Source: CAWJHE01 sp963842455
GTDB lineage: Bacteria > Chloroflexota > Anaerolineae > Anaerolineales > UBA4823
Assembly: GCA_963842455.1 (NCBI GenBank)
Contig: CAWJHE010000014.1
Location: forward strand, 310,001-374,000
Direction: 5' to 3'
Length of the DNA stretch: 64,000 nt
The notes beneath the pieces are model-generated. The model saw nothing but the letters and a program-made list of their open reading frames with translations, was not told the DNA's origin and made no database searches. Shown here in pieces: positions 56,777 to 64,000 of this stretch. Position numbers and translations under genes: made by a program. How positions within the stretch are numbered: position 1 is the first letter of the stretch; every line of letters starts with the position of its first letter.

Positions 56777-59128
56777 ATGAATAAGCGATACATTCTGCCA
56801 TTAAACCAACGCAATCTGCCCGAAACAGTGGGCATGAAAGCCACCAACCTGAGAAAACTGAAGGACAGGGGATTACTGGTTCCCAATACATACATTTGTA
56901 CCTGGCGTGCTTATCAGGACTACAAACAAAACGGATCAGACCTAAGAAATAAACTGGCTATTGAATTACAAGAAATCATACTTCCCAAGAAGCTGTACGC
57001 GATACGCTCGTCAGCCAACATTGAAGATGGTTTAGATTATTCTTTTGCCGGCCAATTCAAGTCGTATCTGGAACAGCAGGGACTGGACCAGGTGCTTGAT
57101 GCAACCTGGTCAATCTGGCAATCTGCACAATCTCCCGAAATCAGCACTTACCTGGAACGGATTCAGCACCAAAAAGAGCCCCTTAAAATGGCCGTCATCA
57201 TCCAGGATATGGTCAATCCTTGCGTTTCGGGAGTGGCGTTTAGCAAAAACCCCATCACCCTACTGGACGAGGTTGTTGTTGAGGCTATCCCTGGCTCAGG
57301 TGACCGGCTGGTTCAGGATGGTGTCACGCCATTAAGATGGATTGATAAATGGGGGAGCTGGATTCATTTTGCTGAATCGGATATCATCGATGAGACCATC
57401 ATCCGGGAGGTGGTTTCACAGACCCGCTGGATTTCCAAATCATTCAAGATGGATGTTGACCTTGAATGGGTGTATGACGGCAAGCAGATTTATTGGCTCC
57501 AAATGCGGAAAATCACAGCCCAACATTCCGGAAAGATTTATTCCAACCGGATTTCCAAAGAAATGATCCCAGGGTTGATCAAACCTTTGGTCTGGTCCGT
57601 GGCTATCCCGGTACACAGCCATCACTGGAGCCAGATTATCCAACGCGTCCTGGGCAAAAAAGGGCTAGATTTTTCTGATCTCATCCATCCCTTTTATTAC
57701 CGGGCATATTTTAATATGGGCGTATTCGGGCAGGTGTTTGACCAGCTGGGGATGCCGCGCGAATCCCTGGAGATGATGATGGGGTTACTACCGCCTGATA
57801 CCAAGAAGCCTAAGATGAAAATGCCGACGAAAGCCATCAGGCATATTCCCAGGATCAGCGCTTTCCTCATCTACCTTTGGACTTTCGGTAAGAAAGCCAA
57901 AAACTCACTGCCAGAGCTTCAGGCAGAATGCCGGAATGCTGAAAAAGTGAATCTTGATGAACAAGACGAGTTAGAATTATCAAAGAGAATCGATCAGATC
58001 TACACTATCTATAGTCAATCTTCCTATTACACATTGGTTGTGCAGCTACTTATGCACATCTATCACCGCTTTCTCAAGAATAGCCTGGATGATTTGGGAA
58101 TAGATATTCAACAATTCGATCTCACAGAAAATATGCCTGAATTAGTACCCTTTGACCCGGCTGCCGGCATGCAACGCATGGCATTGAATTTCCACACCCT
58201 TCCTTTAGAAATTCAGGAGAGTATCCGCCAGGCACCTTATTCGGAATTTTGTCAGCGCACGGATATTAACGAATTGAGAGGTGAATTCCAAGCATTCCTG
58301 GAAGTATTTGGGCATATCAGTGAAAGCACAAATGATTTTTCATCACCTCCATGGCGAGAAAACCCAGAAATTGTTTTTCACCTGATGACCAACAGCCAAC
58401 TTCAAAACAACAGTAAGAAAGCACAAATTCAATTCAAAGATATCCAGGCTGCCGGGATGCAGCGGATCTGGCTAAACATCCTCTATCAAAGGGCACGCTT
58501 ATTCCGCTATTACCGGGATGCGATTACAACAGTATTCACGAAGAGTTTATGTCTGCTACGTAGTCACTATCTTGCCATGGGAAAGTTGTTTGAGAAGAAC
58601 CAAATCCTGACTGACCCACAGGCAATTTTTTACCTGACAAAAGAGGAAATCAAAGAAATCGTTGCCAAGGGAGAAATTACGGTTCACGCGAATGAGCTAG
58701 CCAACAAACGCAAAAAAGAGCTGGAACAATGTCGGGATATTACACTGCCAGAAATTATTCACGGCGAAGTTGCACCCCCGGTAATCCATCAGAGCATGAG
58801 AAAACTGGTTGGAGTGGCCAGCTCAAGAGGCTATTATCGTGGACCTGTCAAAATAATTCGAAGCATCGCTGAGTTTGAGAAGTTAGAGGTTGGCGATGTT
58901 CTTGTAATCCCTTACTCAGATGTCAGCTGGACACCCTTATTTGCTAAGGCTGGCGCTGTGATTGCCGAATCTGGTGGGTTGCTTTCCCACAGCTCAATCA
59001 TTGCCAGAGAATACCAAATACCAGCTGTCGTTTCGGTCAGCGGAGCCTTACAACTCAGCGATGGTAAGCATGTCAGTATCGATGGATACAAAGGCGAAAT
59101 CCTAATTCTTGATTTACAGACCACCTAG
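56777..59128 (+). CDS. PEP synthase / rifampin phosphotransferase-like enzyme
   Basis: 783 residues. N-terminal ATP-grasp domain: VGMKATNLRKLKDRGLLVPN, LYAIRSSANIEDGLDYSFAG, VSGVAFSKNPIT and DLEWVYDGKQIYWLQMRKIT. A long helical middle region (about 270-680) is not familiar. The C-terminal phosphohistidine domain is VIAESGGLLSHSSIIAREYQ, IPAVVSV, where the His carries phosphate between ATP and the acceptor. The layout (ATP domain, middle, swivelling His domain) matches rifampin phosphotransferase and PEP synthase; there is no PEP-binding barrel, so an RPH-like phosphotransfer to a small molecule or lipid is more likely. The ATG is 31 bases after the PlsY-like stop. Confidence 0.8.
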   Translation: MNKRYILPLNQRNLPETVGMKATNLRKLKDRGLLVPNTYICTWRAYQDYKQNGSDLRNKLAIELQEIILPKKLYAIRSSANIEDGLDYSFAGQFKSYLEQQGLDQVLDATWSIWQSAQSPEISTYLERIQHQKEPLKMAVIIQDMVNPCVSGVAFSKNPITLLDEVVVEAIPGSGDRLVQDGVTPLRWIDKWGSWIHFAESDIIDETIIREVVSQTRWISKSFKMDVDLEWVYDGKQIYWLQMRKITAQHSGKIYSNRISKEMIPGLIKPLVWSVAIPVHSHHWSQIIQRVLGKKGLDFSDLIHPFYYRAYFNMGVFGQVFDQLGMPRESLEMMMGLLPPDTKKPKMKMPTKAIRHIPRISAFLIYLWTFGKKAKNSLPELQAECRNAEKVNLDEQDELELSKRIDQIYTIYSQSSYYTLVVQLLMHIYHRFLKNSLDDLGIDIQQFDLTENMPELVPFDPAAGMQRMALNFHTLPLEIQESIRQAPYSEFCQRTDINELRGEFQAFLEVFGHISESTNDFSSPPWRENPEIVFHLMTNSQLQNNSKKAQIQFKDIQAAGMQRIWLNILYQRARLFRYYRDAITTVFTKSLCLLRSHYLAMGKLFEKNQILTDPQAIFYLTKEEIKEIVAKGEITVHANELANKRKKELEQCRDITLPEIIHGEVAPPVIHQSMRKLVGVASSRGYYRGPVKIIRSIAEFEKLEVGDVLVIPYSDVSWTPLFAKAGAVIAESGGLLSHSSIIAREYQIPAVVSVSGALQLSDGKHVSIDGYKGEILILDLQTT

Positions 59129-59136
59129 GAGAAAAA

Positions 59137-59886
59137 ATGCCTGTTCTAGAAACCCAAAGCTTAAGTAAACAATACAACCTTGGCTCCCACCAGGTAGACG
59201 CTTTGCGCGGGGTCAACTTTGTTGTCGAAGAAGGTGAATTTGTCGCCATCATGGGTCCTTCCGGCAGTGGAAAATCCACTCTACTGCACTTGATTGGCGG
59301 ATTAGACCAGCCATCCACTGGGGAAATTAGCCTGGCAGGGCAGCCTCTGGCTAGCCTGAAGGACCGCCAAATCACTTTATTGCGCCGGAGAAACGTCGGG
59401 TTTGTGTTTCAATTTTTCAACTTGTTGCCCACCCTAACGGCTGAAGAAAATATTACCCTGCCCCTCTTTATTGATGGAAAGAAAATCAAGAAAAACCAAC
59501 AGCGCCTCGACCAGCTGCTGGAGTTGGTTGGGTTGGCAGATCGCCGCCATCACAAGCCTGAACAACTCTCAGGGGGTGAGCAACAGCGAGTAGCCCTGGC
59601 GCGCGCATTGATTACTGAGCCGGCTATCGTTTTGGCTGATGAACCAACCGGAAACCTGGATACAAAAACAGGCACCCTGATCATGAATTTACTGCGCAGA
59701 TCCTGTGATGAATTGGGGCAAACGATTGTGGTGGTAACCCACGACCCCAGAGCAGCATCCTTTGCTGACCGCATTGTTTTCCTTCGGGATGGCGTAATTG
59801 CTGATCAAATTATTTTTTCCGAAAAAGAAGACAGTGCGACTCGCTTAAAAATGGTCATCGAAAAGATGGAATCCATCAGCATTTAG
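59137..59886 (+). CDS. MacB/LolD-type ABC transporter ATPase
   Basis: 249 residues. Walker A IMGPSGSGKSTLLHLIGGLD, Q-loop GFVFQFFNLLPTLTAEENI, signature LSGGEQQRVALARALITEPA, Walker B VLADEPTGNLDTKTG, switch THDPRAASFADRIVFLRDG. Pairs with the FtsX-like permease gene 17 bases downstream. Exporters of this class move lipids, lipoproteins or antibiotics out of the inner membrane. It starts eight bases after the previous stop with an AGGAGAAAAA ribosome site. Confidence 0.93.
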   Translation: MPVLETQSLSKQYNLGSHQVDALRGVNFVVEEGEFVAIMGPSGSGKSTLLHLIGGLDQPSTGEISLAGQPLASLKDRQITLLRRRNVGFVFQFFNLLPTLTAEENITLPLFIDGKKIKKNQQRLDQLLELVGLADRRHHKPEQLSGGEQQRVALARALITEPAIVLADEPTGNLDTKTGTLIMNLLRRSCDELGQTIVVVTHDPRAASFADRIVFLRDGVIADQIIFSEKEDSATRLKMVIEKMESISI

Positions 59887-59903
59887 GTAAAACTTCTAAC
59901 ACT

Positions 59904-62489
59904 ATGTCCCTCACAAGAATGCTCGCATTACGTTCCCTACGTGCCCGGCCAATGCGCATGCTGCTCAGCGCCTTTGGCATTATTCTCGGTGTGGCAGCTA
60001 TCCTCTCGATTGGCATTACAAACCAAACGGCATTGGAATCCGTGGAGCGCTTATTTCAAGATACCTCAGGAAAAACCGATCTCGTCGTCATCAATGCCGA
60101 TTCAGATGCCGATGGAATGGATGAAGAACTACTCTTCAAACTGGAAGATTACCCTGGGGTGCAAGCAGCTGTCCCGTCCTTGCATGTCCAATCCATGCTG
60201 GCCGTGGAAGAAACCCCTACCGAAATCGAATTCAATTTTTTCGGCACCAGCATGGGGGGGTTAGTTTTGTACGGTATTGATCCAGAAACGGATCCGCTGG
60301 TGCGCCAGTATGTATTGAAGGACGGTGAGTTTTTATCGAATGATCTGGGAAAAGAAGAAATTGTCCTGACTGAAAGCCTGGTGACAGAAAATGAGTTAGA
60401 AATCGGGAAACGAATTGGCATTCGGACTCCCAATGGAGTCATCAACGTTCGCCTGGTCGGTGTTTTGGCGCGTGAAGGCGCTGGAAGACTCAATAATGGT
60501 GCTTTTGGTTTGCTGCCTTTGGAGACCGCTCAGCGTTATTTCGATTCTCAGGGTCAAATCAGCCAGATTGACCTGGCAGTGCCGGAAGAATACAAAAGCA
60601 GCCAGGCAATGGAAACTATTCGGACCCAGTTATCAGCCTATCTTGGAGAGCAGTACAGCGTTGTGTATCCAGCTGAACAAGGGCAAAGAATGTCTCAGAT
60701 GCTCACCAATTACCAGATTGGGCTTAACTTTATGAGTGCCATGGCGCTATTCGTTGGCGCATTTCTTATCTACAACGCCTTTTCAATGACCGTGGTAGAA
60801 CGAACCAGGGAATTTGGCATGCTACGCACGGTAGGAATGACCCGCTCCCAAGTGACCTGGCAAGTTTTGGTGGAAGCGCTTTTGCTCGGTATCCTCGGTT
60901 CAGCAGCTGGTCTGGGGTTAGGCATTCTGATGGCGCGCGGTTTGACACGATTGATGGAGTCTCTGCTGGGTCAGGAGATGAGCCAGGTTCCTATTCCAAT
61001 ACCTGTCGCTGTACTTGGCGCGGTAACAGGCATCCTGGTCACGATTATGGCTGCGCTTATCCCAGCCTGGCAAGCAGGACGAATATCTCCGTTAGAAGCC
61101 TTAATGGTGCGCGGGCGCTCTCGGCCTGGATGGTTATTACGCTATGGATGGATACCTGGAATCATCTTGCTGATCCTTTGCACGTTCTTGCTCATCTTAA
61201 ATCCTTTTCCAGATGACCCGCAATTTATGTTTGGCAGCCTGGTGGTTTTCTTTCTTTTCACTGGCGCCGCATTAGTTATCCCAGCCAGCACTACCATCTG
61301 GGAACACCTGTTTGGACCCATCATCAGGATTTTTTATGGCAACAGCGGACGTTTGGGGAGCAGTAATATCCAACGCTCAAGATTGCGCACAACTTTGACC
61401 GTTTCTGCATTAATGATCAGTGTCTCAATGGTCGTCATCGTGTGGATCATCACCGGAAGCTTCAAAGGGGATCTGGAAGTATGGTTAACCAGCTACATGG
61501 GCGGCGACCTTTTTGTCAGTTCGTCTCTCCCGATGAACAGTCGAACCATTCGCCAGCTGTCGACCGTAGAAGGCGTTGCTCAGGCTGCACCAGTTCGTTA
61601 TTTCGAGACGGAATGGCGACCGTTGAACGGAGAATCCGAGCGGATCGCAGTCATGGGGATCGATCCAGTCAGCTACAGCCAGGTGACCAATTTTCAATTC
61701 AGCGAACCCTGGGTGGATCCAGCGATTGCCTTGGGAAATCTGGCTCGAGGGGATGCGGTTTTTATATCCAGTGTGTTGGCGGAAAAATTTGGTCTTAAAC
61801 CCGGCGATCAAATTGTGATGAAGACCAAAGCAGGACAGCGAGCGTTTCTAGTGGCTGGCGTTGTGGTGAATTACTACAACCAGGGTCAGGTTATCAATAT
61901 CCATTGGCAAGATATGGAAGATTATTTCGGTTACCGGGATGCCAATGCAGTGATGATAAAAGTTATCGAAGGTGCACCAATCGATCAAGTTGCTGCAAGA
62001 ATTGACCAGCAATATGGGGATCGAGAGCAACTTGTGGTGGAGTCCAATCAAAAAATCCTGGACCAAATCTCTTTATTGATGCGCCAGGCTTTCAGCATGT
62101 TCGATGTGCTGGCAATGATATCGATCATGGTTGGCTTTTTTGGCATCACCAATACCTTGACCATGAATGTAATCGAGCGGACTCAAGAAATAGGAATGCT
62201 GCGCGGGATAGGCATGACCCGTTCTCAGGTCATTAGCATGGTGATGGCTGAAGCAGGATTGATGGGCATCATCGGAGGATTGATGGGGGTCGTGTTTGGG
62301 TTGGTCCTTTCGCGCATCTTTTTACTCGCCATGACCGCTATGTCTGGATACCGGATTGACTTCACTGTCCCGGTTGAACGTCTGGTGCAAGCCTTGCTGA
62401 TTGCCATCCTGGTCTCACAAATCGCAGCATTTTTCCCAGCCCTGCGAGCAGCCAGGGTCCGTATCCTCGAAGCCATTCATTATGAATAA
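59904..62489 (+). CDS. FtsX/MacB-like ABC permease
   Basis: 861 residues, full length for the long permeases that carry two FtsX modules. N-terminal membrane segment RMLLSAFGIILGVAAILSIG, large extracytoplasmic domain, then FMSAMALFVGAFLIYNAFSM and TVVERTREFGMLRTVGMTRS; a second unit repeats this near the C-terminus as MISIMVGFFGITNTLTMNVI and ERTQEIGMLRGIGMTRSQVI. The tail RAARVRILEAIHYE is typical. It forms the exporter with the ATPase upstream. Neighbouring PlsY-like and phosphotransferase genes hint at a lipid-linked substrate, which is inference. Confidence 0.9.
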   Translation: MSLTRMLALRSLRARPMRMLLSAFGIILGVAAILSIGITNQTALESVERLFQDTSGKTDLVVINADSDADGMDEELLFKLEDYPGVQAAVPSLHVQSMLAVEETPTEIEFNFFGTSMGGLVLYGIDPETDPLVRQYVLKDGEFLSNDLGKEEIVLTESLVTENELEIGKRIGIRTPNGVINVRLVGVLAREGAGRLNNGAFGLLPLETAQRYFDSQGQISQIDLAVPEEYKSSQAMETIRTQLSAYLGEQYSVVYPAEQGQRMSQMLTNYQIGLNFMSAMALFVGAFLIYNAFSMTVVERTREFGMLRTVGMTRSQVTWQVLVEALLLGILGSAAGLGLGILMARGLTRLMESLLGQEMSQVPIPIPVAVLGAVTGILVTIMAALIPAWQAGRISPLEALMVRGRSRPGWLLRYGWIPGIILLILCTFLLILNPFPDDPQFMFGSLVVFFLFTGAALVIPASTTIWEHLFGPIIRIFYGNSGRLGSSNIQRSRLRTTLTVSALMISVSMVVIVWIITGSFKGDLEVWLTSYMGGDLFVSSSLPMNSRTIRQLSTVEGVAQAAPVRYFETEWRPLNGESERIAVMGIDPVSYSQVTNFQFSEPWVDPAIALGNLARGDAVFISSVLAEKFGLKPGDQIVMKTKAGQRAFLVAGVVVNYYNQGQVINIHWQDMEDYFGYRDANAVMIKVIEGAPIDQVAARIDQQYGDREQLVVESNQKILDQISLLMRQAFSMFDVLAMISIMVGFFGITNTLTMNVIERTQEIGMLRGIGMTRSQVISMVMAEAGLMGIIGGLMGVVFGLVLSRIFLLAMTAMSGYRIDFTVPVERLVQALLIAILVSQIAAFFPALRAARVRILEAIHYE

Positions 62490-62521
62490 AAGTGCTACTT
62501 ACTCTGAACAAAAAAATACTG

Positions 62522-62926
62522 CTAGATAGTATCCGTGGTGATCTCTCGGCAGCAACGCACAAAATCGAGCACGACGGGCACATTACGCATCAGCAGCGCC
62601 ATATTGCCTTGCACGCTGACCTTGCGGGTGAGCAACGCTTGCATGGGCTCCAGTTCGTTTTTGATCAGGCGCACATATTGGTCATAAGGTGCTTTCAAGG
62701 TCAGGACGGCTTTGGTATTGGCGGCGTTATCCAGGATAGCTGAAGAGCGGCATTTTCCGTGCCACAGATCCAGGTAAAAAACCAGGGTTTCTTTTAAAGC
62801 GCCGCCGGGCTCAATCACACACAGCATATCCCCTTCCCAGTTGCGCGCTACCTGAGCATATTTTTCGTCCGTATTTAGTTTTTCTTCCAGGGCTTGCAGC
62901 CAGGAAGCTTCAGGAAATTTTGCCAT
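62522..62926 (-). CDS. SCP-2-like sterol/lipid-binding domain protein
   Basis: 134 residues, a single domain: WLQALEEKLNTDEKYAQVA, RNWEGDMLCVIEPGGAL, FYLDLWHGKCRSSAILDN, AVLTLKAPYDQYVRLIKNEL, PMQALLTRKVSVQGNMALLM. The pattern matches small SCP-2 proteins with a hydrophobic pocket; bacterial members usually bind lipids or sit in larger pathways. Convergent with the exporter gene, 33 bases apart. Nothing nearby identifies a ligand. Confidence 0.85.
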   Translation of the reverse strand: MAKFPEASWLQALEEKLNTDEKYAQVARNWEGDMLCVIEPGGALKETLVFYLDLWHGKCRSSAILDNAANTKAVLTLKAPYDQYVRLIKNELEPMQALLTRKVSVQGNMALLMRNVPVVLDFVRCCREITTDTI

Positions 62927-62972
62927 TGAACCCTTCTATCCTTAAATTCTTTAAAAATAGCCAATATCGAAT

Positions 62973-63797
62973 TTAACGCTCAACCGCTTTGGTTACCTTC
63001 TCTATGCGAGAAACCACCCTGGCAGAGAACAAAGTCATGGTCAGGTAGAGCAACGCCACCAAATTCCACACTTCGATGGGCGTAAAATTGGTGGACATGA
63101 ACTCTCGACCCCTGCGAGTTAAATCTGCCACAGCAACCACACTCACCAGGGACGAGTCCTTAAGCAAGGCAATAAACTCATTACCCATTGGCGGCATAAT
63201 CACGCGAATAGCCTGCGGGAGAATTATGAAACGCATGGCCTGAAAGTAATTCATGCCCAGGCTTTTGGCAGCTTCCATCTGCCCACCCGGAATGCTCTGG
63301 ATGCCAGCTCGATAAATTTCGCTCATGTATGCGCCGTAACAAAATGTTAGCCCCATCACAGCCATCGGCAGCGCGCTAGCCTGGTAGTTGGATAAGGCTG
63401 GCAGGTTCAGGGAACGCCCAACGCTCTGAAGCATGACAGGAAACGCAAAATACCACCAGATTAGCTGCACCATCAAGGGAATGCCACGGATCAGCTCGAC
63501 ATACAAGGTAGCAATTGAGTAGATGACCCGGTTTTTTGAGAGCCGCCCTAAACCGCCAAACAGACCCAGGATAAGCGTAAACACAAATGATAAGACCGTC
63601 ACATACAGGGTGACCCAGATGCCATCCCGGACAAAAATTAAAATGCGCATATAAGGATCGGGCGAAACAACCACCATGATGATGATCAGTGCTACAACAC
63701 CCACAACCAACCACCACCAGGCATCGATGCGTGCACTCGGTTCAGCGCCGGGTATGTGGGTTAGATCAGCTTTTTTATCCTGCAGTTCGGTTTGCAT
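62973..63797 (-). CDS. Polar amino-acid ABC transporter permease
   Basis: Start at the second ATG (M-Q-T-E-L-Q), because GGAG lies seven bases before it. About 274 residues. Marks of the His/Gln/Glu/Arg family: GIWVTLYVTVLSFVFTLILG, VELIRGIPLMVQLIWWYFAF, ALPMAVMGLTFCYGAYMSEI, and the EAA loop GQMEAAKSLGMNYFQAMRFI followed by LPQAIRVIMPPMGNEFIAL. It forms the importer with the family 3 binding protein encoded just upstream; its ATPase is not in the window. Confidence 0.92.
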   Translation of the reverse strand: MQTELQDKKADLTHIPGAEPSARIDAWWWLVVGVVALIIIMVVVSPDPYMRILIFVRDGIWVTLYVTVLSFVFTLILGLFGGLGRLSKNRVIYSIATLYVELIRGIPLMVQLIWWYFAFPVMLQSVGRSLNLPALSNYQASALPMAVMGLTFCYGAYMSEIYRAGIQSIPGGQMEAAKSLGMNYFQAMRFIILPQAIRVIMPPMGNEFIALLKDSSLVSVVAVADLTRRGREFMSTNFTPIEVWNLVALLYLTMTLFSARVVSRIEKVTKAVER

Positions 63798-63815
63798 GGG
63801 CTTCTCCATTCATAT

Positions 63816-63851
63816 AAAAAACCTGCGAGGCAGGACGAACAGCCTCGCAGG
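63816..63851 (-). terminator. Terminator between binding protein and permease
   Basis: A perfect ten-pair stem (CCTGCGAGGC at 63822-63831, complement at 63842-63851) followed on the minus strand by six T. It lies between the binding-protein stop and the permease start, so most transcripts should end here, giving more binding protein than permease. Confidence 0.88.
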
Positions 63852-63867
63852 CAAAAATCATCAGAGG

Positions 63868-64000
63868 CTATTGGCCGACTTCAATCCACTTTTCGGTCAA
63901 TTGGTCCACCAATCCTTCAGCTTTAACAGCTGCCAGGCCTTTATTAATCTTTTCGATGAGCTCTGTATTGGTTTTGCAAACTGCAATGCCATAATTCTCA
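63868..64000 (-). CDS. Family 3 amino-acid-binding protein, C-terminal fragment
   Basis: Only the last 43 residues lie in the window: ENYGIAVCKTNTELIEKINK, GLAAVKAEGLVDQL and TEKWIEVGQ. The pattern YGIAV.K.N.EL...IN.gL..l...G....L..KW is the standard end of extracellular solute-binding family 3. It is the first gene of the importer operon and precedes the terminator and the permease. Confidence 0.9.
   Translation of the reverse strand, partial: ENYGIAVCKTNTELIEKINKGLAAVKAEGLVDQLTEKWIEVGQ

Noticed and set aside
1..64000. CRISPR arrays, tRNA or rRNA genes, and insertion sequences.
   Set aside because: No regularly spaced short repeats, no cloverleaf or rRNA-like segments, and no transposase or terminal inverted repeats were seen by eye.

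Overview
The window looks like one contig of a Chloroflexota bacterium, most likely class Anaerolineae. The grounds are indirect: substrate-binding lipoproteins with Val/Glu/Lys-rich linkers after the lipobox, secreted proteins ending in a FLPVIVK-type tail, a SufCBD-SufS-SufU operon with a divergent Fe-S regulator, and a BmpA/Nup-type nucleoside importer. There is no rRNA or tRNA to settle it. About 30 places show a protein jumping frame by a single base while both halves stay well conserved, including in ettA, pyrE and ABC permeases. I read most of these as sequence errors in a draft or metagenome assembly, and annotate such genes as one unit with the break noted.

Layout. 1-2716: beta-glucosidase-like family 3 glycosidase (cut by the window edge), patatin-like lipase and a nitroreductase. 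2849-15155: an AT-rich minus-strand block of secreted and envelope proteins: a TPR membrane protein, an SH3 lipoprotein, two modular wall-hydrolase-like proteins sharing a duplicated C-terminal module, and six paralogues with a constant N-terminal half and different C-terminal tips (one an H-type lectin). This is the least ordinary part of the window. 15850-23014: complete SUF iron-sulfur assembly operon facing a SufR-like regulator and a SufT-like gene across a compact divergent promoter. 23059-26577: amidase, LURP-one-like protein, GH3-auxin-type adenylating enzyme and small unknowns.

26716-38043: a probable nucleobase or cyclic-amide catabolic operon: Nup/Bmp ABC importer (ATPase, two permeases, lipoprotein), hydantoinase/allantoinase-type hydrolase, lactate/malate-dehydrogenase-family enzyme, acetamidase/formamidase and a second amidohydrolase. 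It faces a FadR-type regulator followed by pyrE, and its promoter carries a TGTGA-N6-TCACA site. 38271-46052: a four-gene DNA-end-processing operon (AddB-like protein, UvrD-type helicase, PD-(D/E)XK nuclease, RecJ). 46196-49218: AzlCD exporter and a family 5 solute-binding lipoprotein. 49233-55539: SIS-domain protein, orphan HicB, EttA, five-heme lipoprotein cytochrome, a nucleotidyltransferase antitoxin with a remnant of its HEPN toxin, and a DUF364-like protein.

56032-62489: a plus-strand operon of a divergent PlsY-like protein, a PEP-synthase/rifampin-phosphotransferase-like enzyme and a MacB-type ABC exporter. 62522-64000: SCP-2 protein and the start of a polar amino-acid ABC importer, with a terminator between the binding protein and the permease.
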